Positions 8,227-16,642 are shown, counted from the stretch's first letter. The stretch is 64,000 bases of DNA from RYN-230 sp963720645 (GCA_963720645.1 CAVRFX010000019.1:496001-560000); one strand, 5' to 3'. Notes: generated by a model not told the origin, from the letters alone. Numbers and translations: made by a program.

Positions 8227-8378
8227 CGTGTCCCGCCTTCTTCTCCGCAACGAAAACCGTCCGCCGTGCTCCCTGCGCTCACAGTGCTTCCTCCGGCGTT
8301 CGCGCCGTCCGGCGCCCCGGACCCCGCCCCTCGGCCGGGCCTGGCGGCCCACCCTCGCGAGCCGGCACCGGACGGCGC

Positions 8379-9104
8379 TCACAGGGCGGACATCCCGCCG
8401 TCCAGGACCAGCGGGTGGCCGGTCATGTAGCCGAGCCGCCCCGAGGCCAGCAGCGCGACCGCGTCCGCGATCTCCGCGGGCTCGGCCACCCGGCCCGCCG
8501 GGATCCGCTCCTCCACCGCCGCCCGCAGCTCCGGCTGGTCCAGCCGCCAGCTGGTCATCGGGGTGTAGACCATGCCGGGGCAGATGGCGTTGGCCCGGAT
8601 CCCCGCCGCCGCGTAGTCCACCGCGATCGACCGGGTGAGCATCAGCGCCGCGCCCTTGGAGGCGGTGTACGCGCACCGGCCCGGGAACGCGATCAGCCCG
8701 GCCACCGACGCGATCGTGATGATGTGCCCGGACCCCCGGGCGATCATGGACGGCAGCACCGCGCGGCTGCACAGGAACGGGCCGCGCACATTGACCGCCT
8801 GGACCCGGTCCCATTCGGCCACCGGGGTCTCGTGGCAGCGGGCCGCGGCCTGGGACCCGGTGATGCCCGCGTTGTTGACCAGCACGTCGACCGGGCCCAG
8901 CCCGGCGACCTCCGCCATGGCCCGGTCCACGTCGCCGGCGTCGGTGACGTCGCAGGGCAGCGTCATCGCCGCGGCCCCGGCCGCGCCGTCCGGCTTCACG
9001 TCCAGCGCGGCCACCGCGAAGCCCTCGGCGGTCAGCCGCCCGCAGGTGGCCAGCCCGATCCCGGAGGCGCCGCCGGTGACCACGGCCACCCGGGGATCAC
9101 TCAC
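8379..9104 (-). CDS. xecD: Probable (R)-2-hydroxypropyl-coenzyme M dehydrogenase (SDR family)
   Basis: SDR of 241 aa that would oxidise (R)-2-hydroxyalkyl-CoM to the 2-keto-alkyl-CoM with NAD+. Besides TGGASGIG, Asp35, NNAG and catalytic Ser133/Tyr146/Lys150, it shares with Xanthobacter XecD the substrate-loop text MTSWRLDQPELR (MTQWRLDQPELR there) and AFPGRCAYTASKG. The two arginines that hold the CoM sulfonate in that enzyme (Arg152 and Arg196 as I recall) match Arg143 and Arg187 here, with identical spacing to each other and to the catalytic Tyr. The GTG start overlaps the stop of the upstream carboxylase gene (GTGA), so translation is coupled. Confidence in a sulfonate-bearing substrate is high; chain length is unknown. 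Confidence 0.88.
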   Translation of the reverse strand: MSDPRVAVVTGGASGIGLATCGRLTAEGFAVAALDVKPDGAAGAAAMTLPCDVTDAGDVDRAMAEVAGLGPVDVLVNNAGITGSQAAARCHETPVAEWDRVQAVNVRGPFLCSRAVLPSMIARGSGHIITIASVAGLIAFPGRCAYTASKGAALMLTRSIAVDYAAAGIRANAICPGMVYTPMTSWRLDQPELRAAVEERIPAGRVAEPAEIADAVALLASGRLGYMTGHPLVLDGGMSAL

Positions 9105-10759
9105 AGGTTCACCGGATTCAGCTGGCCCGCCCGCAGCCGGCAGAGCTGGATGAAGTGCTCCGGGTTGAGGAACAGCTCGTTCAGCTCGGCCATCTCATCC
9201 ATGGTGAAGCCCTCGGGCCGGCGGATCAGGTAGTCGATGTACTGGAACGCGTCCTTGGCCCCGTAGCCGACGTGGTGCGCGCCGAGGACCTTGCGGCTGT
9301 CCGCGTCGATGACCAGCTTGAGCCAGCCGGACAGGATGGGCCGGGTGAACGCGTACAGCATCGATCCCTCGGCGGCGGGGAGCGCGAACGTCTCCGGGTC
9401 CGCGTCGTCCGGCGGCATCTGGATCTTGATGACGTTCCGGTACTTGGCCCGGGCCTCCGCCTCGGACAGGCCGCACCAGGTCACCTCGTAGGTGGTGTGC
9501 AGGAAGTCGGGGTACTCGGTGAAGTCGAACTCGTAGTCCTCGCCCATGATGTTGCGGGCCGCGCCGACCCCGCACTTGCGGGCCTTGAACATCTCCATCG
9601 GCGGCCCGACCAGGTCGCCGGCCGCGTACACGCCCGGGACCGAGGTGCGCATGTGGGTGTCCGCGATCACGAAGCCGCGGTCGTCGGTGGCCAGCCCCAG
9701 CGGCGTGTACATGCTGAGATCGGGTCGCTCCCCGGTGCCGACGAACACGAAATCGGTGTCGATCTGCCGGACCTCGCCGCCCGGCTCGCGGTAGCGGACC
9801 CCGGTGACCTTGCCGTTGCCGAGCACCTCGATCGGTTCCGCGCCCTCGATGATCTCGATGCCCCGGTCGGCCATCATCGCGACCACGTACTCGCGCATCC
9901 CGGCGTCCACGTGGTGCAGGCTGGCCGTCTCCATCAGCGGGCTGCGGGTCAGGATCGTGGTCTGGCAGCCGGTGGCCTGGAAGAACGACCCGTACTCCAG
10001 CGCGACCTTCGACCCGCCGATGATCACGCAGCGGTTCGGCTCGTAGTCCAGGTCCTCGATCAGCGTGGCGAAGTCGTAGACGCCCTTGGCCCGGATGCCG
10101 GGCACGTCCGGGTACCGGGTCCGCGCGCCGGTGCACAGCACCAGGTTCCGCGCGGAGAACCGCCGCCCCTCGACCTCGACCGTGCGGGAGTCGATGATGG
10201 TGGCCGGGGTGTTCAGGATGAACTCCATGTCCAGCTGTTCCTTGGACTGCCAGTTCATGATGGCGTGCGGGTACATCCGGCCGGCCTTGAACAGCTCGAC
10301 GATCTCCAGGATGCTGGCCCGCTTCTCGTCGAACGGCGGGTACCAGAGCCGCCCCTGCATGTGCCGGGCCAGGTCCATCTCCCGGGCCGCCTCGGAGAAC
10401 AGGTGGTGCGGCACGCAGGCCTGGTGCGGGCAGGAGCCGCCCAGGAACGGCCATGCGTCGATGGTGAGCTGGCGGCCGCCCCGCGCCCGGAGGAACGCCG
10501 AGCCGAACCGGCCGCTCGCCCCGCCGCCCACGAAGATCGCGTCATACTCGCGGTCGTCCTCGTCCGGGCCGGCCACGTTCCACAGGCCCTCGGTGTTGTC
10601 CGCCGGGTGGTCCACGATGTCGTCGATGAGCAGCGCCCACTCACCCACGGTCAGGGGAGCGCCGTCCGCGCCGCGGTCGCGCTCGCCGAGCGTCCCGAGC
10701 GCGGCGATCCGCGCCCGCAAAGACCTGAATCCGTCGGGCGGGTTGCGTACGTCGATCAT
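9101..10759 (-). CDS. xecC: 2-oxopropyl-CoM reductase (carboxylating)/2-ketopropyl-CoM oxidoreductase-carboxylase homologue
   Basis: FAD disulfide oxidoreductase of about 552 aa. The known enzyme cleaves 2-ketopropyl-CoM with NADPH and fixes CO2, giving acetoacetate and free CoM. Shared marks: FAD motif GGGASGRFGSAF with Arg84 (Arg56, a CoM-binding residue, in Xanthobacter), redox disulfide Cys110-x4-Cys115 in GGSCPHQACVPHHLF, and LGAHHVGYGAKDAFQY. Most telling, Phe530 and His535 in ELFLNPEHFIQL replace the His-Glu pair of ordinary family members, exactly as Phe501/His506 do in the carboxylase. It is longer at the N-terminus than the 523-aa Xanthobacter enzyme. Start ATG 10759 has AAGGGG 8 nt upstream. 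It is first of the dehydrogenase-carboxylase gene trio. Confidence 0.92.
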   Translation of the reverse strand: MIDVRNPPDGFRSLRARIAALGTLGERDRGADGAPLTVGEWALLIDDIVDHPADNTEGLWNVAGPDEDDREYDAIFVGGGASGRFGSAFLRARGGRQLTIDAWPFLGGSCPHQACVPHHLFSEAAREMDLARHMQGRLWYPPFDEKRASILEIVELFKAGRMYPHAIMNWQSKEQLDMEFILNTPATIIDSRTVEVEGRRFSARNLVLCTGARTRYPDVPGIRAKGVYDFATLIEDLDYEPNRCVIIGGSKVALEYGSFFQATGCQTTILTRSPLMETASLHHVDAGMREYVVAMMADRGIEIIEGAEPIEVLGNGKVTGVRYREPGGEVRQIDTDFVFVGTGERPDLSMYTPLGLATDDRGFVIADTHMRTSVPGVYAAGDLVGPPMEMFKARKCGVGAARNIMGEDYEFDFTEYPDFLHTTYEVTWCGLSEAEARAKYRNVIKIQMPPDDADPETFALPAAEGSMLYAFTRPILSGWLKLVIDADSRKVLGAHHVGYGAKDAFQYIDYLIRRPEGFTMDEMAELNELFLNPEHFIQLCRLRAGQLNPVNL

Positions 10760-10870
10760 CAGTGACCCCTTGATGCCGGTGGCGGGCTGCCTGTTCAGCA
10801 TCGCCAGCGGTGCACGGGCGGGGCAGGTCACCGGGGGACGAAGAACGGCCCGGGTGTCACCCTCGCCGGG

Positions 10871-12640
10871 TTAGCGCTCTGGCGAGGCGGGGCCCAGGGC
10901 CTGCAGCGTCCCCCACGCGCGGGTGGCGAGCTGCAGGTTGAAGTGCACGTCGGGGTCGTTCAGCTCCAGCCCGGTGAGCTCGCGGATCCGCTGCAGCCGG
11001 TACTTCAGCGTGCTCTTGTGCACGGACAGCTCGGCGGCGGTGGCGTCATAGTTGCCGCCGTGCTCCAGGTACTGGGTGAGCGTGTGCACCAGTTCGGCCT
11101 TGCGGCGCGCGTCGTAGTCGAGCAGGCTGCCGAGCCACTCCCGGACGAACGAGTCCACGTCGGTAAGGTCCGGGATGGCGGCCAGCATCCGGAAGATGCC
11201 GAGCTTCGGGTACTCGCAGGCGCTGTCGCCGGGCAGCAGCGTCTTCTGCAGCCGCAGCGCGAGGCCCGCCTCGCGCAGCGAGCGGGTCAGCTCGGAGGGG
11301 CGGGCCGCGGCGCCGCCCACCCCCACGCAGACCTGGCTGCCGAGGTCGGACATGATCGCGCGGCGCAGCTGCTCCCAGTCGGTCTGGCCCGCGGTGATCA
11401 CCGCCACGTTGCCGGACCAGGTCTCGAACAGCCCCTCCTGCCGGGCCTGGCGCATGGCGCGGCGGACCGCGCTGAGCAGGGCGTCGTGGGCCCGGGCCCG
11501 GCCCTTGCCCTCGACGATCACGACCCGGTGCGGCCGCCGCAGGTCGTAGTCCAGGGCCTCGGCGCGGGTCAGCGCGCTCTCATCGTCGGTCCCGGCCAGC
11601 AGGTCATGGACCAGGTCACGGCGCAGCCGCAGTTCCGCGTCGGCGATGCCGCGCAGCCGGGCCAGCTCCATGGACAGCACGGTCGCGCCGTGCTCCAGCG
11701 CGACCAGGTCGGCGTGGTCCGCGCGCCGCTGCGGGTCGATGAGGGCCAGGACCCCCATCACGTCGGTGCGCGGCGAGGCGAGCAGGATGAGCCGTTCCCC
11801 GTCCCGGGTCGGTGAGCTGGCCCGCATCAGCCGGCGGAGCAGGTGCTCGCGCTTGGCGAAGGACTCTTTCGGGTACGGGTCCGGCCGGCCCGGGCCGGCC
11901 CAGGCGGTCAGGTTGCCGTAGCGGTCCTCGATCGCGACCGGCATCCCGGTGAGCTCGTGCAGGGCCCTGGCGATGCCTGGCTGGCCTTCCCCGGACACCG
12001 CCACCCGGGTGAGGCGCTGGTGGATGGCCATGCTGCGCTGCAGGGTGGTGACGGTCTCGGCGAGCGCCTCGTTGGTGGCGGCGAGCTCGGCCGCGGTGGC
12101 GCGCTCCCGGGCGTGCAGCCGGGCGTTGGAGACCGCCACCCCGGTCTGCTGGGCGATGACCTGGACCATGAACCGCTGCTCGGCGGAGGGTTCCTCGTCG
12201 CAGGAGGCAACCAGGTGGCCAAGCAGGCCGCCCACGCCGCGCAGCGGGTAGGCCCAGGCCCAGGGACGGCCGGCCAGCTCCACCGGCCCGCCCGCGCTGG
12301 CCAGCGCGATCAGCTGCCCGGCCAGCTGCACGGCCAGGCCGGCCGGGGCGGCCGACGGCCGGCCCGGCCCGGGACGCCACTGGCCGTCGGTGAAGCCGTA
12401 GCCCTCGATCCGCCACGGGCCCAGTCCCGGGGCACTGGACGCGGCGAGTTCCAGGATCTGCTCCTCATTGACCGACTCGGTCATCAGCAGCGAGATCACC
12501 AGCAGGGCCCGGAACTCACCGAGCCGCTCGCGCAGGTCGGCGCCGCCGGCCCCGCCCGCGCCGGCGGGCCGCCGGGGCAGCCGCACCACGGCCGCGGTGT
12601 CCCCGGCCCCCGCGTTCCTCGTCGTCTGCTCGGCGGTCAT
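10871..12640 (-). CDS. GAF/PucR-type transcriptional regulator 2
   Basis: Regulator of 589 aa, paralogous over its whole length to the one at 5528-7300. It has a GAF-like sensor near residues 45-200 (IAQQTGVAVSNARLHARERATA), a middle regulatory domain, and a C-terminal PucR helix-turn-helix with SVHKSTLKYRLQRIRELTG. It lacks the Ala/Gly-rich insert of the other copy. It lies about 110 bp upstream of the carboxylase gene and just downstream of MEDS protein 2. The repeated order MEDS-PucR-enzymes suggests that each regulator drives one half of the cluster, or that the pair act together; this is inference from layout. Confidence 0.85.
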   Translation of the reverse strand: MTAEQTTRNAGAGDTAAVVRLPRRPAGAGGAGGADLRERLGEFRALLVISLLMTESVNEEQILELAASSAPGLGPWRIEGYGFTDGQWRPGPGRPSAAPAGLAVQLAGQLIALASAGGPVELAGRPWAWAYPLRGVGGLLGHLVASCDEEPSAEQRFMVQVIAQQTGVAVSNARLHARERATAAELAATNEALAETVTTLQRSMAIHQRLTRVAVSGEGQPGIARALHELTGMPVAIEDRYGNLTAWAGPGRPDPYPKESFAKREHLLRRLMRASSPTRDGERLILLASPRTDVMGVLALIDPQRRADHADLVALEHGATVLSMELARLRGIADAELRLRRDLVHDLLAGTDDESALTRAEALDYDLRRPHRVVIVEGKGRARAHDALLSAVRRAMRQARQEGLFETWSGNVAVITAGQTDWEQLRRAIMSDLGSQVCVGVGGAAARPSELTRSLREAGLALRLQKTLLPGDSACEYPKLGIFRMLAAIPDLTDVDSFVREWLGSLLDYDARRKAELVHTLTQYLEHGGNYDATAAELSVHKSTLKYRLQRIRELTGLELNDPDVHFNLQLATRAWGTLQALGPASPER

Positions 12641-12652
12641 TCGCGCGGCCGG

Positions 12653-13291
12653 TCAGGCACTCGCCGACCTGGGGTTCGCGGCCTCCTGCTCCGCGGAGCC
12701 GAGGAACTCATCCGGCCCGACGTAGTACGGGTTCTCGACGAGGATGCCCTGGACCAGCACCTGCGGGTGGGTCTTGACCACGTTGACCACGACCTCGCCG
12801 CTGAACCGGTCCAGGTCGTACAGGCACAGCACGATGACGGGGTAGCCGGGCGTCACCCGGTTCAGCTCCGACTCGTAGCTGACCAGGTGCTCCACTCCCG
12901 GCGCGTCGCGCAGCGCCCAGGTCATCTCCCCTGCCAGCCGGCAGAAGGTGTACCCCTCGATCGCGGCCTTGACCATGCTCTCGGTCCAGAACGTGAGCAT
13001 GTCGCCGGTGGTGAACTCCCCGCCGGCCAGGTACGTCGATTCGGGCAGGTGGATGTCCAGCTGGCCGGTGTACGGCCCCGGCTCGCCGCAGGCCCGGGGC
13101 AGCGACTCCAGCCGCTGCGCGGTGTCCGCGGAGTCCACGACGCAGATGCACTTGTCCCCGGCGGTCAGCCCCGCCCCGAGGTACCCGCTGAGCAGGCGGT
13201 CCCGATCGGTGTCCCCGCGGTAGAACGCGCAGACGTGACTGCCGGGCAGCAGCCCGATCTGATCGATACCGCTCGGTACGGGTCCGGTCAT
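12653..13291 (-). CDS. MEDS-domain (DcmR-like) sensory protein 2
   Basis: Protein of about 212 aa, paralogue of the MEDS protein at the other end of the cluster. It has LLPGSHVCAFYRGDTDRDRL, GLTAGDKCICVVDSAD, GEMTWALRD and YESELNRVTPG followed by CLYDLDRFSG. ATG 13291 is preferred: it places the family's opening strand near the N-terminus, while the longer ORF to 13423 adds 44 residues of unlike composition. It is the first gene of the minus-strand cluster and overlaps nothing upstream. No output domain is present, so it may pass a signal to the PucR regulator encoded 13 bp downstream. Confidence 0.8.
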   Translation of the reverse strand: MTGPVPSGIDQIGLLPGSHVCAFYRGDTDRDRLLSGYLGAGLTAGDKCICVVDSADTAQRLESLPRACGEPGPYTGQLDIHLPESTYLAGGEFTTGDMLTFWTESMVKAAIEGYTFCRLAGEMTWALRDAPGVEHLVSYESELNRVTPGYPVIVLCLYDLDRFSGEVVVNVVKTHPQVLVQGILVENPYYVGPDEFLGSAEQEAANPRSASA

Positions 13292-13515
13292 CCGCCCCAC
13301 CACCTTGTGACCATGTGACCTTGCGACCGCGTTAGCCGGATAGTACGTGGTAAAGCGAAGATTTGGCTCCCCCCAGCGGGACGAAGATCCGCGGAATGCT
13401 CCCCCCGGGTGACGAGAAGTCACCGGGCGCCGGGCCGGGCCGCGGGCGGCAGATGCCCTGGCTGCGCTGCAGCAGCGCAGGCCCCGGTGCCGGTCGGCTA
13501 CGATTCAGCCAGCCC

Positions 13516-13588
13516 GCCGGTGTAGCTCAGTTGGCAGAGCAGCCGTCTTGTAAACGGCAGGTCACCAGTTCGATCCTGGTCACCGGCT
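13516..13588 (+). tRNA. tRNA-Thr (anticodon TGT)
   Basis: Cloverleaf with acceptor GCCGGTG pairing CACCGGC, anticodon arm GCCGT-CTTGTAA-ACGGC and T loop TTCGATC. The CCA is not encoded. The 3' part from 13547 is repeated at 16574, marking it as the integration site of the element that follows. Confidence 0.96.
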
Positions 13589-13590
13589 CT
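13547..13590 (+). repeat. attL-type repeat (tRNA-Thr 3' end)
   Basis: 44 bp starting CTTGTAAACGGCAGG and ending CACCGGCTCT, identical to 16574-16617. This copy belongs to the functional tRNA gene. Confidence 0.93.
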
Positions 13591-13680
13591 ACGTGGAGGC
13601 CTGATTCCGAACGCTTGAACGATGACGACTGCGGAAGTGCAGCCAGCTTGTGCAGCCAACAGCCTCTCCCGCAGGCTCGA

Positions 13681-14390
13681 TCAGCCGAAGATGGTCTTTG
13701 CCGCAGCATCGACAGCTGTCCTCTCGATGTCCGGAAGAACATGCGTGTAGGTGTTCATCGTCAGCCCGATCTGGCTATGCCCAAGCGTCTTCATCACTGT
13801 CCTAGGCGACGCCCCAGCAGCCAGCAGGAACGAAGCACACGAATGACGAAGATCATGCAGCCGCACCGAGCCGAGCCCGGCCTGGTCCCTGACCGCGTAC
13901 CACGACCGGTTGATGTTCCGCGGATCCACCGCCCCACCTGACCGCGTGGTGAAGACCAGCCCCGACTCTGCCCACGCAGCTCCCGCGGCGCGTCCCGTTC
14001 ACCGTCTTGCTGCACACGGCGTGACCGCAGAGCCGCCAGAGTGGTGGCTGGCACCGGCACCGTCCGGCGAGACAGCGGCGTCTTCGGCTCCACCAGGGCC
14101 AGGTGCCCGTCCACCCGCTGAAGTGCGCGGCGAACCCTGAGCGTCCTAGGCGCGAAGTCAATATCGGCCCAGCGCAGCCCCAGCAGCTCGCCCTTGCGCA
14201 GACCCAACGTCAACGCACACAGCCACAGCGCTTCGAACCGGTCGCCCTTGATCAGTGCAACGAGCCGCCGAGCTTCATCGACGGTAAGAACACGCACCTC
14301 TGCACGCTGCACACCAGGAGGGCCGGACCAGCTTCGCCACATTGCGATACACGAGCTCCTCCCGGGCTGTCGCCTTGCGCCCGCATGTTG
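13681..14390 (-). pseudogene. Tyrosine-type site-specific integrase, truncated and frameshifted
   Basis: C-terminal two thirds of a phage-type integrase. Readable pieces are VRVLTVDEARRLVALIKGD, GLRKGELLGLRWADIDF with the first catalytic Arg, then in another frame LHDLRHSCASFLLAAG (His-x-x-Arg box) and LGHSQIGLTMNTYTHV with the active-site Tyr. A shift near 13930 separates the last two boxes from the first, another near 14340 cuts off REELVYRNVAKLVRP, and the N-terminal arm-binding domain is missing. It lies directly behind the tRNA and on the opposite strand, as in many actinomycete elements. Excision by this gene is not expected. Confidence 0.85.
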
Positions 14391-14401
14391 AGCGGGCGTT
14401 C

Positions 14402-14968
14402 GAGCAGCCCAAAGTGTCAGTTGACTTCGCGGGATTCTCCGGCGAGACGTTGCACGGCGTCCTCCAGGAGCCGCTGGACAAGATCCGCATCGGGCAGCTC
14501 CGCCCCGAGAGCATCACGATCCGGATCATGATCCCGGACGCCGCACAACCGTGGGCCATCCCATGCAGGGTCGCCGACCACGACGACGAGCCCTCCTTCC
14601 GCGAGCGCGCCGAGCAGATCAGCCGCCGCCACACGGACGCCATCGCCGAGTCGGTCTCCGAGCTGGCAGACCTCGGCCTGGTGCACAGCGCCAGCGCGCA
14701 GGTCCGGGTGCACAGGGCTACGCCGATGTTCAAGCTGTACATCCTCAACGGGGATGAAGCGTTTTTCGGCTTCTACCCGATCACTGAGCACAGGGTGACC
14801 CTGCACGGCCAGGCCGTGCCGATGTTTGACCCGATGGGCAAGGACGCCACCTTGTTCCACTACGAGCGCACCGACCAGCTCGACTCGATCGGCGGCCAGT
14901 ACATCGACCAGGCCCAGGCATGGTTTGACAGCATGTGGGCCACCGTCAGCAACGATCAGCCGCAGTGA
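14402..14968 (+). pseudogene. GntR-type regulator, C-terminal part only
   Basis: About 185 aa from VSVDFAGFSGETLHGVLQEP to WFDSMWATVSNDQPQ match the C-terminal effector region of actinomycete winged-helix (GntR-like) regulators that are typically paired with a HAD phosphatase. The DNA-binding N-terminus is absent; upstream DNA switches near 14400 to the integrase remnant on the other strand. An open frame begins at ATG 14342, but its first 20 residues are unlike the family. The following HAD gene overlaps its stop, which fits the usual pairing. Recognised from memory of the family, not from a search. Confidence 0.6.
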
Positions 14969-15461
14969 CAGCCAGGTCACAATCCGGGCTCACAGAGATC
15001 GCCGCCCGGAGTCGTCATCTGCTGCTCGACTTCGACGGCCCGGTCTGCGACATCTTCGCGGGCACCCCGAGCTATGCCATTGCGCATGACTTCCGCCTGG
15101 CGCTATCGGCCGCAGGCATCGCCCTACGCGGCGCTGGTGCAAGACCTGGCTGACCCGCTGGAAGCATTCCGGATTATCGCCCGCCACCAGCCCGAGGCAG
15201 CCGAGCTTGCCCACCGCGAACTCACCCCGGCTGGAATTCGAAGCGGTCATCACGGCCAGGCCGACCGAGGGAGCAACCGACCTCATCACCACCGCCCGGG
15301 CAACCGGCCGGACAGTGACGATCGTGACCAACGACTCTGGTGATGCTGTGCTGCTTTACCTGGACATGCATGAACCTAGACCCGACAGCCACTCACAGGG
15401 ACCCAGACGACCGGGAGGGCCGGTCTCCCCTGCAACCCGCTCACGCTGTCGCCGGACATGA
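14965..15461 (+). pseudogene. HAD-family phosphatase, broken by frameshifts
   Basis: Starts at GTG 14965, overlapping the regulator stop. The first frame gives HLLLDFDGPVCDIFAG, the HAD motif I with its nucleophilic Asp. A second frame continues with ALVQDLADPLEAFRIIARHQ, and a third with FEAVITARPTEGATDLITTARATG and VTIVTNDSG (motif II Thr/Ser). At least two frame changes therefore separate the parts, and the end of the protein is lost. It forms a natural pair with the GntR-type fragment before it. Confidence 0.7.
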
Positions 15462-15591
15462 AAAGGGGCAAGCCACCCAGGCCTGCCCAACCGCCGTCCA
15501 CCCCCGATGTCGTCAGCCGCCCCCTACACGCTCACTCGGAATGACGCCCAACAGACGGGGCAGAGTAGGACACCACATAAAGGAGATGGCC

Positions 15592-16383
15592 ATGGACATA
15601 GTCCGCTCAACGGATGGCACCAAGATCGCCTACGACAGGCAGGGCGAAGGCCCGGCCCTGATCTTGGTCGATGGCGCCATGCAGGCCCGCTCGTCGGGCT
15701 CCAAGCCGGACCTAGCCAGGCTCTTGTCGGCGCGCTTCACCGTGTACTGCTATGACCGCCGTGGCCGGGGCGACAGTGGCGACACCCAGCCCTACGCGGT
15801 TGACCGGGAGATCGAGGACCTCGCGGCGCTGATCGATGCCGCGGGCGGCACAGCGTGCGTGTACGGCCACTCCTCGGGCGGGTCCCTGGGCCTCGAAGCG
15901 ACAGTGGCGCTTGGTGCCCAGGTCAGCAAGCTCGCCATGTATGAACCTCCCTACAACGATGACCCCGCCGCCCGCCAGGCATGGGGAAACTACATCAGCC
16001 AGCTCACACAAGCGCTGGCAGCAGGTCGCCACGGCGACGCGGTAGCCCTGTTCATGGCGTGCACCGGAGTGCCCGCCGACGAGATCGACAGCATGCGCAA
16101 GGCGCCATTCTGGCCGGGCATGGAAGCCTTCGCGCCGACGCTCCGCTATGACCATGCCGCCATCTTGGGCAACGACGCATCGGTACCCGCGCAGCGAGCG
16201 GTACATGTCAATGTGCCCACGCTCGTGATGTATGGCGACGCGAGCTATCCCTTCATGGTCGAAACTGCCCGAACGCTCGCCCAGGCGATACCACGCGCGG
16301 AGTTGCGCACCCTGGCAGGCCAGAGCCATGTGGTCAGCCCCGAAGTGATCGCTCCTGTTCTCACCGAATTCTTTGCCCAGTAA
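15592..16383 (+). CDS. Alpha/beta hydrolase
   Basis: Intact protein of 263 aa with the alpha/beta hydrolase fold: oxyanion region near LILVDGAMQA, YDRRGRGDSGDT, the nucleophile elbow GHSSGG (Ser near residue 95), an acid in VMYGDASYPF and the catalytic His in AGQSHVV near the end. ATG 15592 is chosen because AAGGAG lies 7 nt upstream; ATG 15586 is too close to it. It is the only intact gene of the tRNA-Thr element. Codon use looks somewhat less GC-extreme than in the neighbours. The substrate cannot be deduced. Confidence 0.85.
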   Translation: MDIVRSTDGTKIAYDRQGEGPALILVDGAMQARSSGSKPDLARLLSARFTVYCYDRRGRGDSGDTQPYAVDREIEDLAALIDAAGGTACVYGHSSGGSLGLEATVALGAQVSKLAMYEPPYNDDPAARQAWGNYISQLTQALAAGRHGDAVALFMACTGVPADEIDSMRKAPFWPGMEAFAPTLRYDHAAILGNDASVPAQRAVHVNVPTLVMYGDASYPFMVETARTLAQAIPRAELRTLAGQSHVVSPEVIAPVLTEFFAQ

Positions 16384-16573
16384 GGCGATAATCGATAACG
16401 CGGTCGCTCAGAGCGCAGAGATCGAACCGCGCCCGTCTTTTAATCCGCGGGTTCGAGAGCCAGGCTGTGCAGCCAAACGTGCAGCCTAGAGTCCGGACCC
16501 TGGCGGACACCGGCACACTGTCTTGCACGGTGCCAGCAGCGGGGCGACCGACCTAGCTGGACGCGTCCTCAAA

Positions 16574-16617
16574 CTTGTAAACGGCAGGTCACCAGTTCGA
16601 TCCTGGTCACCGGCTCT
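16574..16617 (+). repeat. attR-type repeat (partial tRNA-Thr copy)
   Basis: Identical 44-bp copy of the tRNA-Thr 3' end (see 13547-13590). The acceptor 5' half and D arm are missing, so it is not a tRNA gene. Two GTGCAGCC boxes lie 90-110 bp before it. Confidence 0.93.
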
Positions 16618-16642
16618 CTCCGTCATGAATGGCCCGGGGAAT

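Larger units (their letters stand above)
13547..16617. mobile_element. Decayed integrative element in tRNA-Thr
   Basis: A 3.07-kb segment bounded by 44-bp direct repeats of the tRNA-Thr 3' end. Inside, in order: a broken tyrosine integrase gene next to the tRNA on the opposite strand, a GntR-type fragment, a broken HAD hydrolase and an intact alpha/beta hydrolase. Paired GTGCAGCC boxes sit just inside both ends (13637 and 13650; 16467 and 16479), resembling integrase arm-binding sites. No replication or transfer gene remains. Confidence 0.88.

Noticed and set aside
7453..8814. A 453-aa SDR protein starting at 8814
   Set aside because: The extra 196 residues are Gly/Ala/Arg-rich and antisense-like to the neighbouring SDR gene; ATG 8226 gives a complete SDR.
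9195..10454. Long alternative-frame ORFs over the carboxylase gene and other genes
   Set aside because: Very high GC leaves other frames open; these have Arg/Pro/Gly-rich composition and no motifs, while the chosen frame carries all family motifs.
9101..10759. Mercuric reductase or lipoamide dehydrogenase
   Set aside because: The C-terminal His-Glu dyad of those enzymes is replaced by Phe/His, and the protein shares extended text with the CoM carboxylase.
13527..13742. Short ORF containing VTRIELVTCRLQDG across the tRNA-Thr
   Set aside because: It is the antisense reading of the tRNA gene, a known annotation artefact.
16574..16617. Second tRNA-Thr gene
   Set aside because: Only the 3' part from the anticodon loop onward is present; it is an att repeat.
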